DNA from: Fallopia convolvulus
Lineage: Eukaryota > Streptophyta > Magnoliopsida > Caryophyllales > Polygonaceae
Length of the DNA: 64,000 nucleotides
Direction: 5' to 3'
Assembly (NCBI GenBank): GCA_964016875.1
Contig: OZ024728.1
Span: 30,573,865 to 30,637,864 of the forward strand
Part shown: positions 21,808 to 32,045 of the stretch, in pieces
Layout of the letters: each line of letters begins with the position of its first letter
Position numbering within the stretch: position 1 is the stretch's first letter
Position numbers and translations under genes: made by a program
Notes under the pieces: model-generated
The model's database searches: none
What the model was told of the DNA's origin: nothing
The model's input: the letters and a program-made list of their open reading frames with translations, nothing else

Positions 21808-22659
21808 TGACCACTTTTTGTCATATAAACCTTGTTTCGAATTTGGATGTCCACTCATTGCAAGTAATCTCTTGACCGATTTCTATCTTGTGTTGTGTGC
21901 GAGTGACTCATTGAATCTTGTGTTTTGTGTGTGTGTGTCTTGTTCGACCTTGATTAGTGTTGTTCTAGGTCGAATTTTGTGAGATCCATGGCTGAAAATT
22001 CTGCACGAAATCAATGGTGAAGAACACCAAGGGGTTCGTTTGTGTGAGTAGTTGAAGGGATGCTTTTAATCCTTGTTTAAAACCCTTCATTTAAGAGCTT
22101 GTTTGAATACTTCCTTGCTGAATTTTTGTGCTGAAAACCGAGGGATTTGGTGTCTAAAACCATCCCTCTTGTCATTGCATTCTTGTTGAGTGGTTCGGTG
22201 ATAGGATATGGGAACAATACCAAGACGGAAAGTCTTGCTTGTTTGTTGTCTATGTTTTCTTTGGAATAATTTATAAAAAAAAGAAAGAAAGAAGGAAAGA
22301 AATCAGAAAAACCTTGCCGGCGGCGTAAAGCTAATAAGGGGCCAGACACAGAAAAAGAAACGAGACTAGAAAAACCTTGTCCGGCGGCGTAAAGCTACTA
22401 AGGGGCCAGGAACGGAAAGAGTAGTCCAACCGTGGAGCCTAGCAAAGGCCTAATTTTTTCTCTACTTGATGCTTGATTGTTCTTGGTGTTTAGTAGCTTC
22501 CAAGCATTGTCTTTTTGACAAGTGTGTGGTGAGTTTTTTCTCCTGGTTGTCTTTTGTTGTCCTAGTCCTACTTGCAACTTGTCGGATCTCCATCTCGGGC
22601 AAGTCTTGGTGGTTAATTCAAGTGCACTCTATACCTTTGATTTTCACGTGGTTGCTTAG
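21808..22659 (+). other. E2 untranslated leader with a tandem duplication
   Basis: Leader of about 850 bp without a recognisable primer-binding site. It contains two tandem copies of a unit of about 62 bp (about 22305-22430). The shared core is AAAAACCTTG, then (T)CCGGCGGCGTAAAGCTA, then AAGGGGCCAG. A (GT)n stretch lies near 21925. The leader is followed by the gag ATG at 22660. Confidence 0.6.
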
Positions 22660-23967
22660 ATGACAAGTGTAGGTGACGACAAAGACATGCAACATGTTGA
22701 AGAGAAGTCCGCTAACTCGATGGAAGCTATGTTAATATCCATGCAACAATCCTTGCAATCTATGGAGACTCGATTTGCCAATTTGGAGAGCCAAGTGCAA
22801 GGAAGAGATGACGGAACACGAGTGTCACAATCGATAGCTCCACCAAGTGTGTTACAAAGTGCTAACCGGGTGGAGATGATGCACGAAGAGGCCTCGACAT
22901 CCTACGTGCCAAACTCGACATCCTACGTGCCAAACACGGAGGCTCTAGCATCACTCGATTTGAGTACATCCTTGGGGGCCATCCCTCCTTATGTTCCTCC
23001 CGCGAGCTTCCACAATCCAAACTATGTGGCCAATTTCGGGGTAAGGCCTTCTTTTGCTACATTTCCGAATAATATTCCTTTGGTTTCCACTAACGTTTCA
23101 GGCTATGGAGTTCCAAATTATGAAGAAGCCAATCCTACCGTGGCCACCAATTTTTCTGGACCAGCTATGCACCTTCCTAGGTGTGGCCAACCGCCACAAG
23201 GGTCAGTCTATGGAGTCGCCGGGCAGCCTTGGCAAGGTGCGCCCGTGCATCACGAGGAGCTGCATCGGGACCCCTATCAAGGCATTAAGCTCAATGTGCC
23301 AACCTTTGCGGGGACATCCGACGCCGATGTTTGCCTTGATTGGCTTGCCAAAGTGGAGTCCATCTATGATTTTTATGGATATGATGACGCTCGACGAGTG
23401 GCCATGGCGGCCATACACTTCACCGACTTTGCTTATCATTGGTGGCTCGAGGACAAGGCATTGAGGAGAACACGGCGGATGCCTCAAATCAATACTTGGC
23501 AAGATCTAAGAGAGGCCATAGAGGAGCGGTTCATGCCTCAAGACTATACAGAAAGAATCCATGCAAAGTTGGAGCAAGTGCGCCAAGGAAACCGGTCTCC
23601 TGATGAGTTCTACAATGAGCTGCGTATGCTTATCTTTCGTTCCAGAATGCAATTTCCCGACGGGTATGTGATTTCTCAATTTGTCAATGGTTTCAATTTG
23701 GAACTAAAAAATATTGTGAGTATGCAGCATTTTAGTAGGGACACCGATGTTGAGCAAGTGCTTCACTACACCAACCACATCTACAAGCACCTTGCTCAAC
23801 GGCGCCAAAGTTTTACCCCTTCTCGGGCGTTGCAACCTTCCTCCACGGCTTCTAGGGCACCACCAAATTAGTTTAAGAAGCCGAAGATTAGGAAGGAGTC
23901 GACTCCTCAACCAAGGAAAGAGTTTCTTCCACGTCCACGGCAAGAAGGAGGAGAGAGGGCTAGTGAT
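22660..23967 (+). pseudogene. E2 gag
   Basis: ATG 22660 opens a 403-codon frame with a glutamine-rich coiled coil (MEAMLISMQQSLQSMETRFA), a linker with two SYVPNS-type repeats, and the gag core KLNVPTFAGTSDADVCLDWL, YGYDDARRVAMAAIHFTDFA, YHWWLEDKALRRTRRMPQIN, RFMPQDYTERIHAKLEQVRQ and GNRSPDEFYNELRM. TAG at 23869-23871 ends it at APPN, but the same frame goes on (FKKPKIRKES) to the zinc knuckle at 23974. This protein would form the particle shell. The related E1 copy reads Arg at the stop position. Confidence 0.9.
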
Positions 23968-24661
23968 GTGAAGTGCTTTAAGTGCCTTGGCCATGGGCAC
24001 TATGCTAGGAATTGCCCCAATGAATGGAAGGTCCTTCTTACCGCCCAACGGGAGTATGAATACAAGGATGAAGGAGCTGCAGAAGAGGAGGAGGAGAGCC
24101 CCGAGGTTGAAGAAGACGAGCTACATGTCACCGCCGAGGATGGAGAGTGTTTTGTTGTTCAACGAACACTCTTCATGACGGAGAACACCACCACACCTAG
24201 TCAAAGGGAAGTTATCTTTCACACTCAATGCAAAATAATGGATAACGTATGTAGTGTGATTATTGATAGTGGATCATATTGTAATATCATTAGTCAAGAG
24301 GTGGTGGATCGTTTTTCTTTGCATACTACTCGTCACCATTTACCGTATCCCTTGTCTTGGTTGAACTCTAACGCCCCTATCCAAGTCAAGGAGAGGGCTC
24401 GTGTTTTTTTTTTCTATAGGGCCTTACAAGGAAGAGGTGGAATGTGATTTGGTTCAGATGACCCCTTTTCATCTACTATTGGGACGTCCTTGGCAATTTG
24501 ACAAGGGAGTAATCCATGATGGTGTATCCAACGAGTACCATTTTCAAATGGAGGGAAAGAAGGTGACGTTGTACCCGATGACTCCCCATGAAATTATGTT
24601 GGATCACGCAGCTAAGGAGCAAAGAAAGAAGCATGCGCTTCGAGAGGGAACGAAGGACTAG
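23968..24661 (+). pseudogene. E2 nucleocapsid zinc knuckle and protease
   Basis: CCHC knuckle CFKCLGHGHYARNC at 23974-24015, an acidic linker (EEEEESPEVEEDEL), then the retropepsin with active site SVIIDSGSYCNIIS (DSG at 24265-24273). A run of ten T at 24404-24413 shifts the frame. The second half continues in the next frame as GPYKEEVECDLVQMTPFHLL, LGRPWQFDKGVIHDGVSNEY and VTLYPMTPHE. TAG at 24659-24661 ends it. LLGRPWQFD is the usual C-terminal protease signature of this group. Enzyme role: release of mature proteins from the polyprotein. Confidence 0.88.
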
Positions 24662-26160
24662 AAGGTAGCGATAGGCGGCCCTTTTACGCCCTTGCTTTTG
24701 GCCAAACCGAAGGAGATTATTCACACATTCAAGGGAAGTGGTGTTTGTCTTTTACTTGTTTTTTTTAAGAGTCTTATTTATCTTCCCAAGAATTAGTTGA
24801 TCTTCCTCCTTCCATTTCTAATCTTTTGCAGGATTTTGATGAGCTTTTCCAAGAAGAGGTGCCAAAGGGACTCCCACCGCTAAAGGGAATAGAGCATCAA
24901 ATTGATTTCGTTCCCGGTGCTACTCTACCAAACCGTCCCGCGTATCGAGGCAGTCCCGAGGAGACTAAGGAGCTTCAACGACAAGTACAAGAGCTCCTAG
25001 ATAAGGGGTATGTGCGTGAGAGCCTCAGCTCGTGTACCGTTCCCCATCATTCTTGTGCCTAAGAAGGACGTCACATGGAGGATGTGCGTTGATGGTCGGG
25101 CGATCAACAACATTACCATCAAGTATCGCCATCCGATTCCGAGGCTTGAGGACATGCTTGATGAGCTTCATGGGGCGAGTCTCTTCTTCAAAATTGATCT
25201 TAAAAGCGGATACCATCAAATAAGAATGAAGGAGGGAGATGAATGGAAGACGGTGTTCAAAACCAAGCAAGGCCTCTACGAGTGGTTGGTCATGCCTTTC
25301 GGATTGACCAACGCTCCTAGCACTTTAATGCGTTTGATGAACCATGTCCTCCGTCCTTTTATTGGTAAGTTTGTGGTTGTGTACTTTGATGAAATTTTAA
25401 TTTATAGCCATGATTTACCATCCCATGTCGAGCACTTTAGGCAAGTGCTTGATGCTTTGAAAAGGGAGCGCCTATTATTTGATAACTTCAAGAAGTGCCA
25501 CTTTTGCTCGGATCACGTGGTATTTCTTGGTTTTGTTGTGAGTAGGAATGGACTACAAGTGGATGAAGATTAGGTGAAGGCGATTCAAGAATGGCCAACA
25601 CCGACAACCATGACACAAGTCCGTAGCTTCCTTGGGTTAGCCAGATTCTACCGCCGGTTTGTCCGAGATTTTAGCACCTAGGATGCTCCCTTAACCTTTA
25701 TTACTAAGAAGAACGTTCCATTTACTTTGGGAGAGGTGCAAGAAGTGGCCTTTGCAACCCTTAAGGCTAAGTTGACACAAGCGTCGTTGTTGGCCCTTCC
25801 CGATTTTGGCAAGATGTTTCAGATAGAGTGTGATACATCGGGAATTGGGCTCGGCGGGGTACTTATGCAAGAAGGGAGGCCTATCGCTTACTATAGTGAG
25901 AAGTTAGGGGGATTCGAGATCAAGTACCCCACGTATGACAAAGAGCTACTTGCTCTAGTCCGAGTTCTACGTGCGTGGAAGCATTATCTTTTTCCTCGGG
26001 AGTTTGTCATCCATTCCGATCACGAGGCGTTGAAGTACTTGAGAGGGCAAGCAAAACTGAACCAAGGGCATGCTAAATGGGTGGAGTTCATTGAGTCCTT
26101 TCCCTATGCCATCAAGCACAAGAAAGGCTAGGGCAACGTCGTCGCCGACGCGTTGTCACG
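24662..26160 (+). pseudogene. E2 reverse transcriptase and RNase H
   Basis: Fragments in changing frames. ELVDLPPSISNLLQDFDELF is preceded by a shift at an eight-T run, 24759-24766. GLPPLKGIEHQIDFVPGA and LLDKGYVRESLS follow, then a shift at CCCC, 25042-25045. Next come ILVPKKDVTWRMCVDGRAIN, FFKIDLKSGYHQIRMKEGDE, GLYEWLVMPFGLTNAPSTLM, VVYFDEILIYS and LGFVVSRNGLQVDED. TAG codons follow at 25571 and 25678. The RNase H part has IECDTSGIGLGGVLMQEG, PIAYYSEKLGG, YPTYDKELLALV, HSDHEALKYL, and TAG at 26129 before NVVADALSRR. The catalytic YxDD box reads YFDE (25382-25393), losing the second aspartate. This copy cannot encode an active enzyme. Confidence 0.92.
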
Positions 26161-27470
26161 ACGGTATACTCTTTTATTTTTACTTGATGCTCGTTTGCTT
26201 GGATTTTCTTTTATGAAAAAGTTGTATGCTCATGATGCTGAATTTGGTGATATATTTCATGCTTGTTTGAGGGGGGAAGTCGGGATCAATTCTACTTGCA
26301 TGAGGGTTTTCTTTTTAAGGGAACTCGATTATGTGTGCCTAGTAGGTCGGTTCGGCGTTTGCTAGTACAAGAGGCCCAAGGTGGCGGCCTCATGGGACAC
26401 TTTGGTGTTATGAAGACTTTGCATATGCTTAGGGAGAATTTTTATTGGCCTCACATTCTTAGGTCGGTGGAGAAATTTTGTGCTTCATGTGTTGTATGTT
26501 TACGTGCAAAGTCTAAGGTGCATTCTCACGGTTTGTATACCCCTTTGCCTATTCCTTGTGCACCATGGGAGGATATTTCTATGGACTTTGAATTGGGGTT
26601 GCCTAGGACTAAAAGGGGTAGGGACTCTATTTTTGTGGTGGTTGATCGATTTTCTAAGATGGCACATTTTGTTGCTTGCCACAAAACCGACGATGCTACT
26701 AATGTTGCTACTTTGTTCTTTGATAATATTGTTCGGTTACATGGTGTCCCTAAGTCGATTGTTTCTGACCGTGATGTCAAATTTTTGAGTTTCTTTTGGA
26801 AGACGCTTTGGTCCAAGTTAGGAAACAAGCTCTTGTTTTATACTACTTGCCACCCGCAAACGGATGGGAAAACCGAGGTCGTTAATCGTACTCTTGGTGC
26901 CTTATTGCATTCTATTTTGAAAACTAACTTGCGCAGGTGGGACGAGTGTCTTGCTTTCATTGAATTTGCTTACAACAGGTCCGTTCATTCCGCTACAATG
27001 AAGACACCTTTTGATGTGGTGTATGGGTGCAATCCCGTTACACCACTTGATTTGGCGCCTTATGTCATTACCGGTCGTGAGAGTCGTGAAGGGCGTGACC
27101 GAGCTGAGTATATTAAGTAGATTCATGATGATACTCGCCTTCAATTGGAGAGGCGAACATTGCAATACAAGCGTCAAGCTGATAGAGGGCGCAAAGAGTT
27201 GATTTTTGAACCCGGCGATCTTGTTTGGGTCCATTTAAGGAAGGAGAGGTTTCCCACTCTTCGGAATTCTAAGCTTAAGCCGTGTGGGGATGGACCATTT
27301 CATGTTTTGGAGGGCATCAACGACAATGCTTACAAGTTTGATCTTCCTCCGAATTATGGCGTCCATGAGGTATTCAACGTTGCCGATCTTGTTCCTTATT
27401 TTTCTAATGATGATGTTGCGTTTGAGCAGGATCCAAGTTCGAGGACGAACCCTTTAAAAGGGGAGGAGGA
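26161..27470 (+). pseudogene. E2 integrase and C-terminal tail
   Basis: After a shift at a six-G run (26271-26276) the frame encodes the integrase. The zinc-binding domain has GHFGVMKTLHMLRENFYWP and CASCVVC. The first histidine of the HHCC finger, normally before the GGLMGHF block, is CAA (Gln) at 26377-26379. The catalytic core has SMDFELGLPRTKRGRDSIFV, VSDRDVKFLSFFWKTLWSKL and HPQTDGKTEVVNRTL, so D, D and E are all present. TAG at 27118 interrupts before IHDDTRLQLERR. The tail continues FEPGDLVWVHLRKERFPTLR, GPFHVLEGINDNAYKFDLPP, HEVFNVADLVPYFSNDD and SRTNPLKGEEED up to the polypurine tract at 27456-27470. Confidence 0.92.
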
Positions 27471-28358
27471 GGATGTGAGTCCATCGGCAACCGAACCAAC
27501 AACTGAGACCTTGCACGCGCCGACATAATCGGACGCGCCTTTGTACTCGGCGCACGGGAGCCGCGGCCTACCCTTGGCGCGCCCTTGCAAGGGTTGGTGC
27601 GCCCTTGCATGCGGTTGGTGGCGCGCCTTGCGCTACGCCAGATTCCGACTTTGGCGCGCCTTGCTTTTTGAAGGATGGCGCCTTATCCCATGACTCAAAT
27701 GAGGATTATAGCTCTAAAGACAAGCCCGTGGTGCGTGATCAAGGGAAGTCTACATTTGGACAAGCAACTAAGACCGGTGTTCGAAGCGCTAGAAAGCCGA
27801 GTCAAGGAGTCGTGCCCTATCTTGGGCGTATCACGCGATCCCGAGCTAAATCAATTCTTTGTCAAATTCAAGAGGAGCTCATGGTGCGTAGGTTTCCAGA
27901 GGGTTACAAAGAAGAAGGGTGGAGTCTCATTTTATCTCATGGTTCGACAAGTGACTATTTGACGGATAAGGACAATTAGTTTGTTCTTGGTTTTTATGGG
28001 TTGTTTATTGTAATTTCTCTAAGGTTGGTGGCTGTTTTGGAGAGGTGTGAAACCTAGGTTATATGCACGCCCATGCCTCCTTTTACCTTTAGACTTGAAC
28101 AATGAAAATTGCTTTCTCTTTACTTGTTTCAATCTAAGATCCTTTGTTTGTTTTCGTTCAATCTCTTGTTAGAACGTTGGTGAGTAATATCCGACGCTCT
28201 TGCAATCTAGTTTGTTTGTTTCTTGGTGCGTAATATCCAAGAATGAGCATTAATATCCATCGTCATCCATCCATAGTCCATCGGCCCAAGGTGAAGGATT
28301 TCCAACCTCTTTTGGCGATCTCTTTGTACCACCATCCTTTCCAACGATCCGGCCATCA
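27471..28358 (+). repeat. E2 3' LTR (888 bp)
   Basis: Follows AAAAGGGGAGGAGGA (polypurine tract), starts GGATGTGAGTCC (the partner LTR has TGATGTGAGT) and ends CGATCCGGCCATCA before the GACTC duplication. The pol tail frame enters the LTR but stops at TAA 27526-27528, where the 5' LTR has CAA. It then reopens (27605-27979) with GKSTFGQATKTGVRSARKPS and GRITRSRAKSIL. Confidence 0.9.
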
Positions 28359-28382
28359 GACTCGGTAGATGGAATCACATCA

Positions 28383-28851
28383 GGCTGAATAAGGCCCCTA
28401 AATTTTATGAATTCTTATATTCTCAAAATTTACCATGTTTTAATGCTCTAACTCTGTCCAACTAGTAAATTAGGAGATTTATTGCAAATTTACTTGACGG
28501 TTGAATTCTTCATGGGTACATATTTCGTTTTTTATTTTTTAGGTGGGTCCTAAATATCTATCCGAGCATATTTAAGGAAATTTAGCATATTTCTAATGTT
28601 CTTTTTATACTTCCTCTTTTTATTCTTATTGAATTATTTTCAATTTTTTCCCCTCATTTTCTTCTTATGATCCTTTATTTTCTTCAATTAATTTTCATTT
28701 ATCATTATCAACCCCCCCCCCAATAATTGTTCTAAAATAATAAGATTTAAAACTTTTTTCCTCCAAAATTTCCTTTTTTAACCTTGTATACAATGACTAC
28801 TAGATTTCTTTGTACTTAGTGTTTATAAATATATATATATATATATATATA
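28383..28851. other. AT-rich flank with (TA)n
   Basis: No gene. Contains a C10 run near 28712 and, at 28828-28851, the left half of a (TA)n microsatellite that borders the TIR element. Confidence 0.5.
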
Positions 28852-29956
28852 CATAGGATTAAGATCAAGTGAGAAGGCCTCTTAGCGTAAATAATTAGGA
28901 AGCTTCTCAACCGTTGGATCTAACTTTATTAAGGGATAAGATTGATTTCTAATTATGATTTATAAAAAAACTTAGAGAAATCAATTTACGTAATTTTAGG
29001 ATCTGATAGTTTTAATTTTGGAAAAATATCAACTTGTTCATTCTAGTATTTAGTAGTTTTCTTATCCTCCATATCTTATGAAAACCTACGAGGTATGGCC
29101 GATTATACAAATCCTATATTTTTTCATAGTGTGATATATAGTTGTTCATTTGGTTAGTATAATTCTTCATTTGAACATATCTATATTATCTGATTTTATT
29201 TGTTCATGATATATTAAATAGATGTTCATTTATGCGCTATACTTGTTCATTTCATTAATTGAATCGATGATATTTTTTGTTCATTGTATAAAATAGTTTT
29301 GGTACATTGTTCATAAAACTTGTTCATCCATTTATACCATTTAATGGTCTGTTTTTGCATTGTCAAATCCTAGTTTTGTTCATTGTTTGATATATAATTG
29401 TTCAGTTGGTTGGTATAATAGTTCATTTGAACATATCTATATTACCCGATTTTATTTGTTCACGATATATTATATAGATGTTCACTTATGCACTATACTT
29501 GTTCATTTCATCAATTCAATCGATGATTTTTTTCTTGTATAATATAGTTTTGGTAAATTGTTTCATGATACTTGTTCATCTGTTTGTAGTATTTGTTCAT
29601 TTGATACATGTAATTGTTCATTAGGATGCCAACATGAAAATTGGTAGAAATATCGGAAGAAATTCAGATCTCAAACGAAGCCGCTTGAAGTTCCTCCAAA
29701 AAGTCATGGTTTGTAGATGGAGATAGTAGTTGTACAAATTGGAAGATCAGAATGAACAAATTAAGGTTATTAGAAAATCCTAGTAAAAATAAGGAAATCA
29801 TATCCCATAAAATACGTAGTTACTAAAATAATTAGTTTTATTTTTTAATTTTTGTTTTTCAATGAACAACTTCTATCCCTTAATAAAACTAGATCTAATG
29901 GCTGAGAATCCTCCTAATTATCTACGGTAAGAGCTCTCCTCACTTGATCTTAATCC

Positions 29957-29960
<4 letters not shown>
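28852..29960. mobile_element. Non-autonomous TIR element inserted in a (TA)n tract
   Basis: About 1.1 kb with terminal inverted repeats of roughly 85 bp. The left starts CATAGGATTAAGATCAAGTG; the right, on the opposite strand, starts TGTAGGATTAAGATCAAGTG. Both are flanked outside by (TA)n (28828-28851 and 29960-29993), so a target duplication cannot be read. This layout resembles microsatellite-targeting elements such as Micron of rice. The interior has two tandem units of about 245 bp (about 29120-29345 and 29370-29600) studded with TTGTTCAT. No coding potential. Confidence 0.75.
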
Positions 29961-29993
<33 letters not shown>

Positions 29994-29995
<2 letters not shown>

Positions 29996-30415
29996 ATGTA
30001 ATTGAAATTTCTCTTTCATTTTATATAAATCGTTTATTGTAACCAATACTTTTTGTTTAGGTATTCTCTCATAACTAATAATTAAACGTATTATGAAAAA
30101 ATAGTTAATTAAATAATGATAGTTCAACAAAGTATAAATTAAATAATACTAAAAAAACAAATTGTTAATGTTCGATGGGTCAATATAATGTGGGGTCCAT
30201 ACATCCGTCTCTTTGCATATGTGCTTATTGGCCCAACATACAAACCTACACAAACATATAAGGGTTTATCCTAAAATCAATTGGCGATAAGAGGAGTAAC
30301 CCAATAATATATATATGCTAGATTAGTTTTTCTTTAGATTTCAAATGTGAGATATGTTTTATTCTCAACACACACTCAAGTGCAACTGGATTAACCAGTT
30401 GATACTTCGACATAG
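29994..30415. other. Intergenic, with a segment repeated near 55.4 kb
   Basis: No gene. Part of it (about 30180-30415, with TCCTAAAATCAATTGGCGAT, GAGTAACCCAA and ATATATGCTAGATT) has a diverged counterpart at about 55330-55520 in the same orientation, an anonymous dispersed repeat. Ends with CATAG, the likely left target duplication of the solo LTR that follows. Confidence 0.45.
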
Positions 30416-31689
30416 TGATGCAGCCAAAACTAACCCGCAAGCGAATGGGGTCAATTATAGTACCTCAAGTATCGATCCCACAAGAACCAATGTAATACCA
30501 ATTGTAACTTTGCTAGTAAATTAGGCCAAAATATAAAGAATATGGGAAATCTATATCTATGGAAACTAACAACTAATTATGCAAATAAAGGGTAAAAACA
30601 ATGGGATAGATGTATCTATGGTTAACGATCACCATAACAATGTTTCAATAAATAAAATTATATTCTTCCTGAATTTATTTTGAAGAACCAACTATCTAAG
30701 GTAAACACTAACTCCTCTTGAAGGAACAGTGCATGTACCTAAACTCAACTAGCAGTCACTCTCGCACAAAGCTAGTCTAATTTAGATCCTTAAAGCTCTT
30801 TAGAGATTAGGGAAAAGTAAAGTCAGTATACGCTCTCGCGCTCCGCCGAAATTATTCAAACCCTAAGACAACTACAATAGTTAAGAAATCCACAAGAGAA
30901 ATTAAGCCGCTATCGCGCAAATAATTCTCAAGTCCAATCCTAGGGATCTAATCATGAACAAACAATTGTATATTCAGTCAATCAATTTCCTATTATTGTT
31001 ATCTCATCTCAGTCTCAAACCCTAATAGGAATCCTTTATGCATAATACAAATAGGGCATAAAGCAACCTAGGATCCAATCAAATATATTTCAATTCAGGC
31101 AAAGAATATAACTTTAATTATATACGCATTGAATGGATCACCAAAACCATAGAACTAGGAATTTAGCCCCGGCCAACATGATTGAAAGCATAATCAAAAT
31201 ATATAAACTAGCCAAGAATTATTAATACAATCAAAGAGTAAGAAAACTTAGTCTCAATTATATAGATAATTCAAATTGTAGGGCTAGAATCTTAAAACAC
31301 CAAACTTCAATTCAATGCAAAGTCGAAAACTCCCTCGTGAAATTCGTCGCACAGTGCGGCACAAAACTAAACGAATTAAACCTAAAGAATAATAACTAAA
31401 CTTGAGCTAAAATCTAATCTATCTATATAAAATAATGTGGCTCTGTATATACTAGGTGAGCTCCATGTGCTTCACACAGGGGGGTATAAATTTTTGAGTT
31501 TCGTCGTTGTTATATCACACGTTAACAAAAGGATAACAAATGAGTAAGAAAACTAACTATGCATGAGACATGAACAAGAAAGTACATAGTGTTCAACTAC
31601 ATTTCATGAAGTTCGAAAATGTCGATATTTTGCATTGTTTACATCTAAGTACTTGGTAATGAGAAAGTTGAAAACATAAGTAATTAGAT

Positions 31690-32045
31690 ATTAGTGCAAC
31701 GGCATTCTGCTTCTCGTCTTCCAGGCTTTTCACTTGAAATTCAAGTTCATTGATCCTTTCAAGCAACTCTTTTTGGATGGCAGCAGAATTTGTAACCTCT
31801 ACATCATCCCAAAATAGTTGGCGTTGAAGGGCCTACATTTCTTTCCTTAGATCCTCTATGATACGGTAAAAGGTATCTGCATTTCACTCAGGATCACTAA
31901 CTTCCATTAGGAGTTCCAAGGTGTTTTCTAGGGCATCTTCTTTTGCATCTCGGGGTGGGGGGAGCCAGTAGGTACTTCTTACTTTCTCGGGTCCCTACTT
32001 GCATAGCTTGAACATTCGGAGGAGTCGAACATCCTAGCACAATGA
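31690..32045 (-). pseudogene. Coiled-coil protein fragment, unidentified
   Basis: The minus strand shows a decayed frame reading TPPNVQAMQVGTRESKKYLL. After one base too many in a C run (about 31957-31970) it continues DAKEDALENTLELLMEVSDP, a TGA, FYRIIEDLRKEM, a TAG, ALQRQLFWDDVEVTNSAAIQ and KELLERINELEFQVKSLEDE. The last part has clear heptad spacing of leucines. I do not recognise the family. It could be a captured host gene fragment inside the Helitron-like element or part of a transposon protein. Confidence 0.45.

Larger units (their letters stand above)
20981..28358 (+). mobile_element. E2: full-length but decayed Ty3/gypsy retrotransposon
   Basis: Plus-strand element bounded by GACTC (20976-20980 and 28359-28363). 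Order: 5' LTR, leader, gag with zinc knuckle, protease, RT and RNase H, integrase, polypurine tract, 3' LTR. All domains are present, but at least six in-frame TAG codons and four frameshifts disrupt the polyprotein, and the end of the 5' LTR with the primer-binding site is not recognisable. Integrase segments such as HPQTDGKTEVVNRTLG and WVHLRKERFPTLR, and an ORF running into the LTR, resemble CRM-type chromoviruses. That clade assignment is from memory and should be treated as provisional. Confidence 0.88.
20024..28382 (-). mobile_element. E3: solo LTR of the E1/E2 family, split by E2
   Basis: Minus-orientation LTR made of 20024-20980 plus 28359-28382. On the plus strand it reads TGATGAAAGGATC... 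at the left and ...GATGGAATCACATCA at 28382, the reverse of the TGATGTGATTCC LTR start. Its interior contains the GRITRALAKAIL tail frame (minus, 20770-20570). E2 is inserted at 20980 with GACTC duplicated on both sides. The flanks (GTATG on the left, GGCTG on the right) do not form a clean target duplication, so origin as a solo LTR is probable but not proven. It is more diverged from E1 and E2 than they are from each other. Confidence 0.7.

Noticed and set aside
21808..21870. Primer-binding site for E2
   Set aside because: No stretch matching a tRNA 3' end was found after the truncated 5' LTR, so none is annotated.
29120..29640. Regularly recurring TTGTTCAT octamers looking like an array
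   Set aside because: Not a CRISPR array: this is plant DNA, spacing is irregular, and the pattern is explained by a tandem duplication inside a TIR element.
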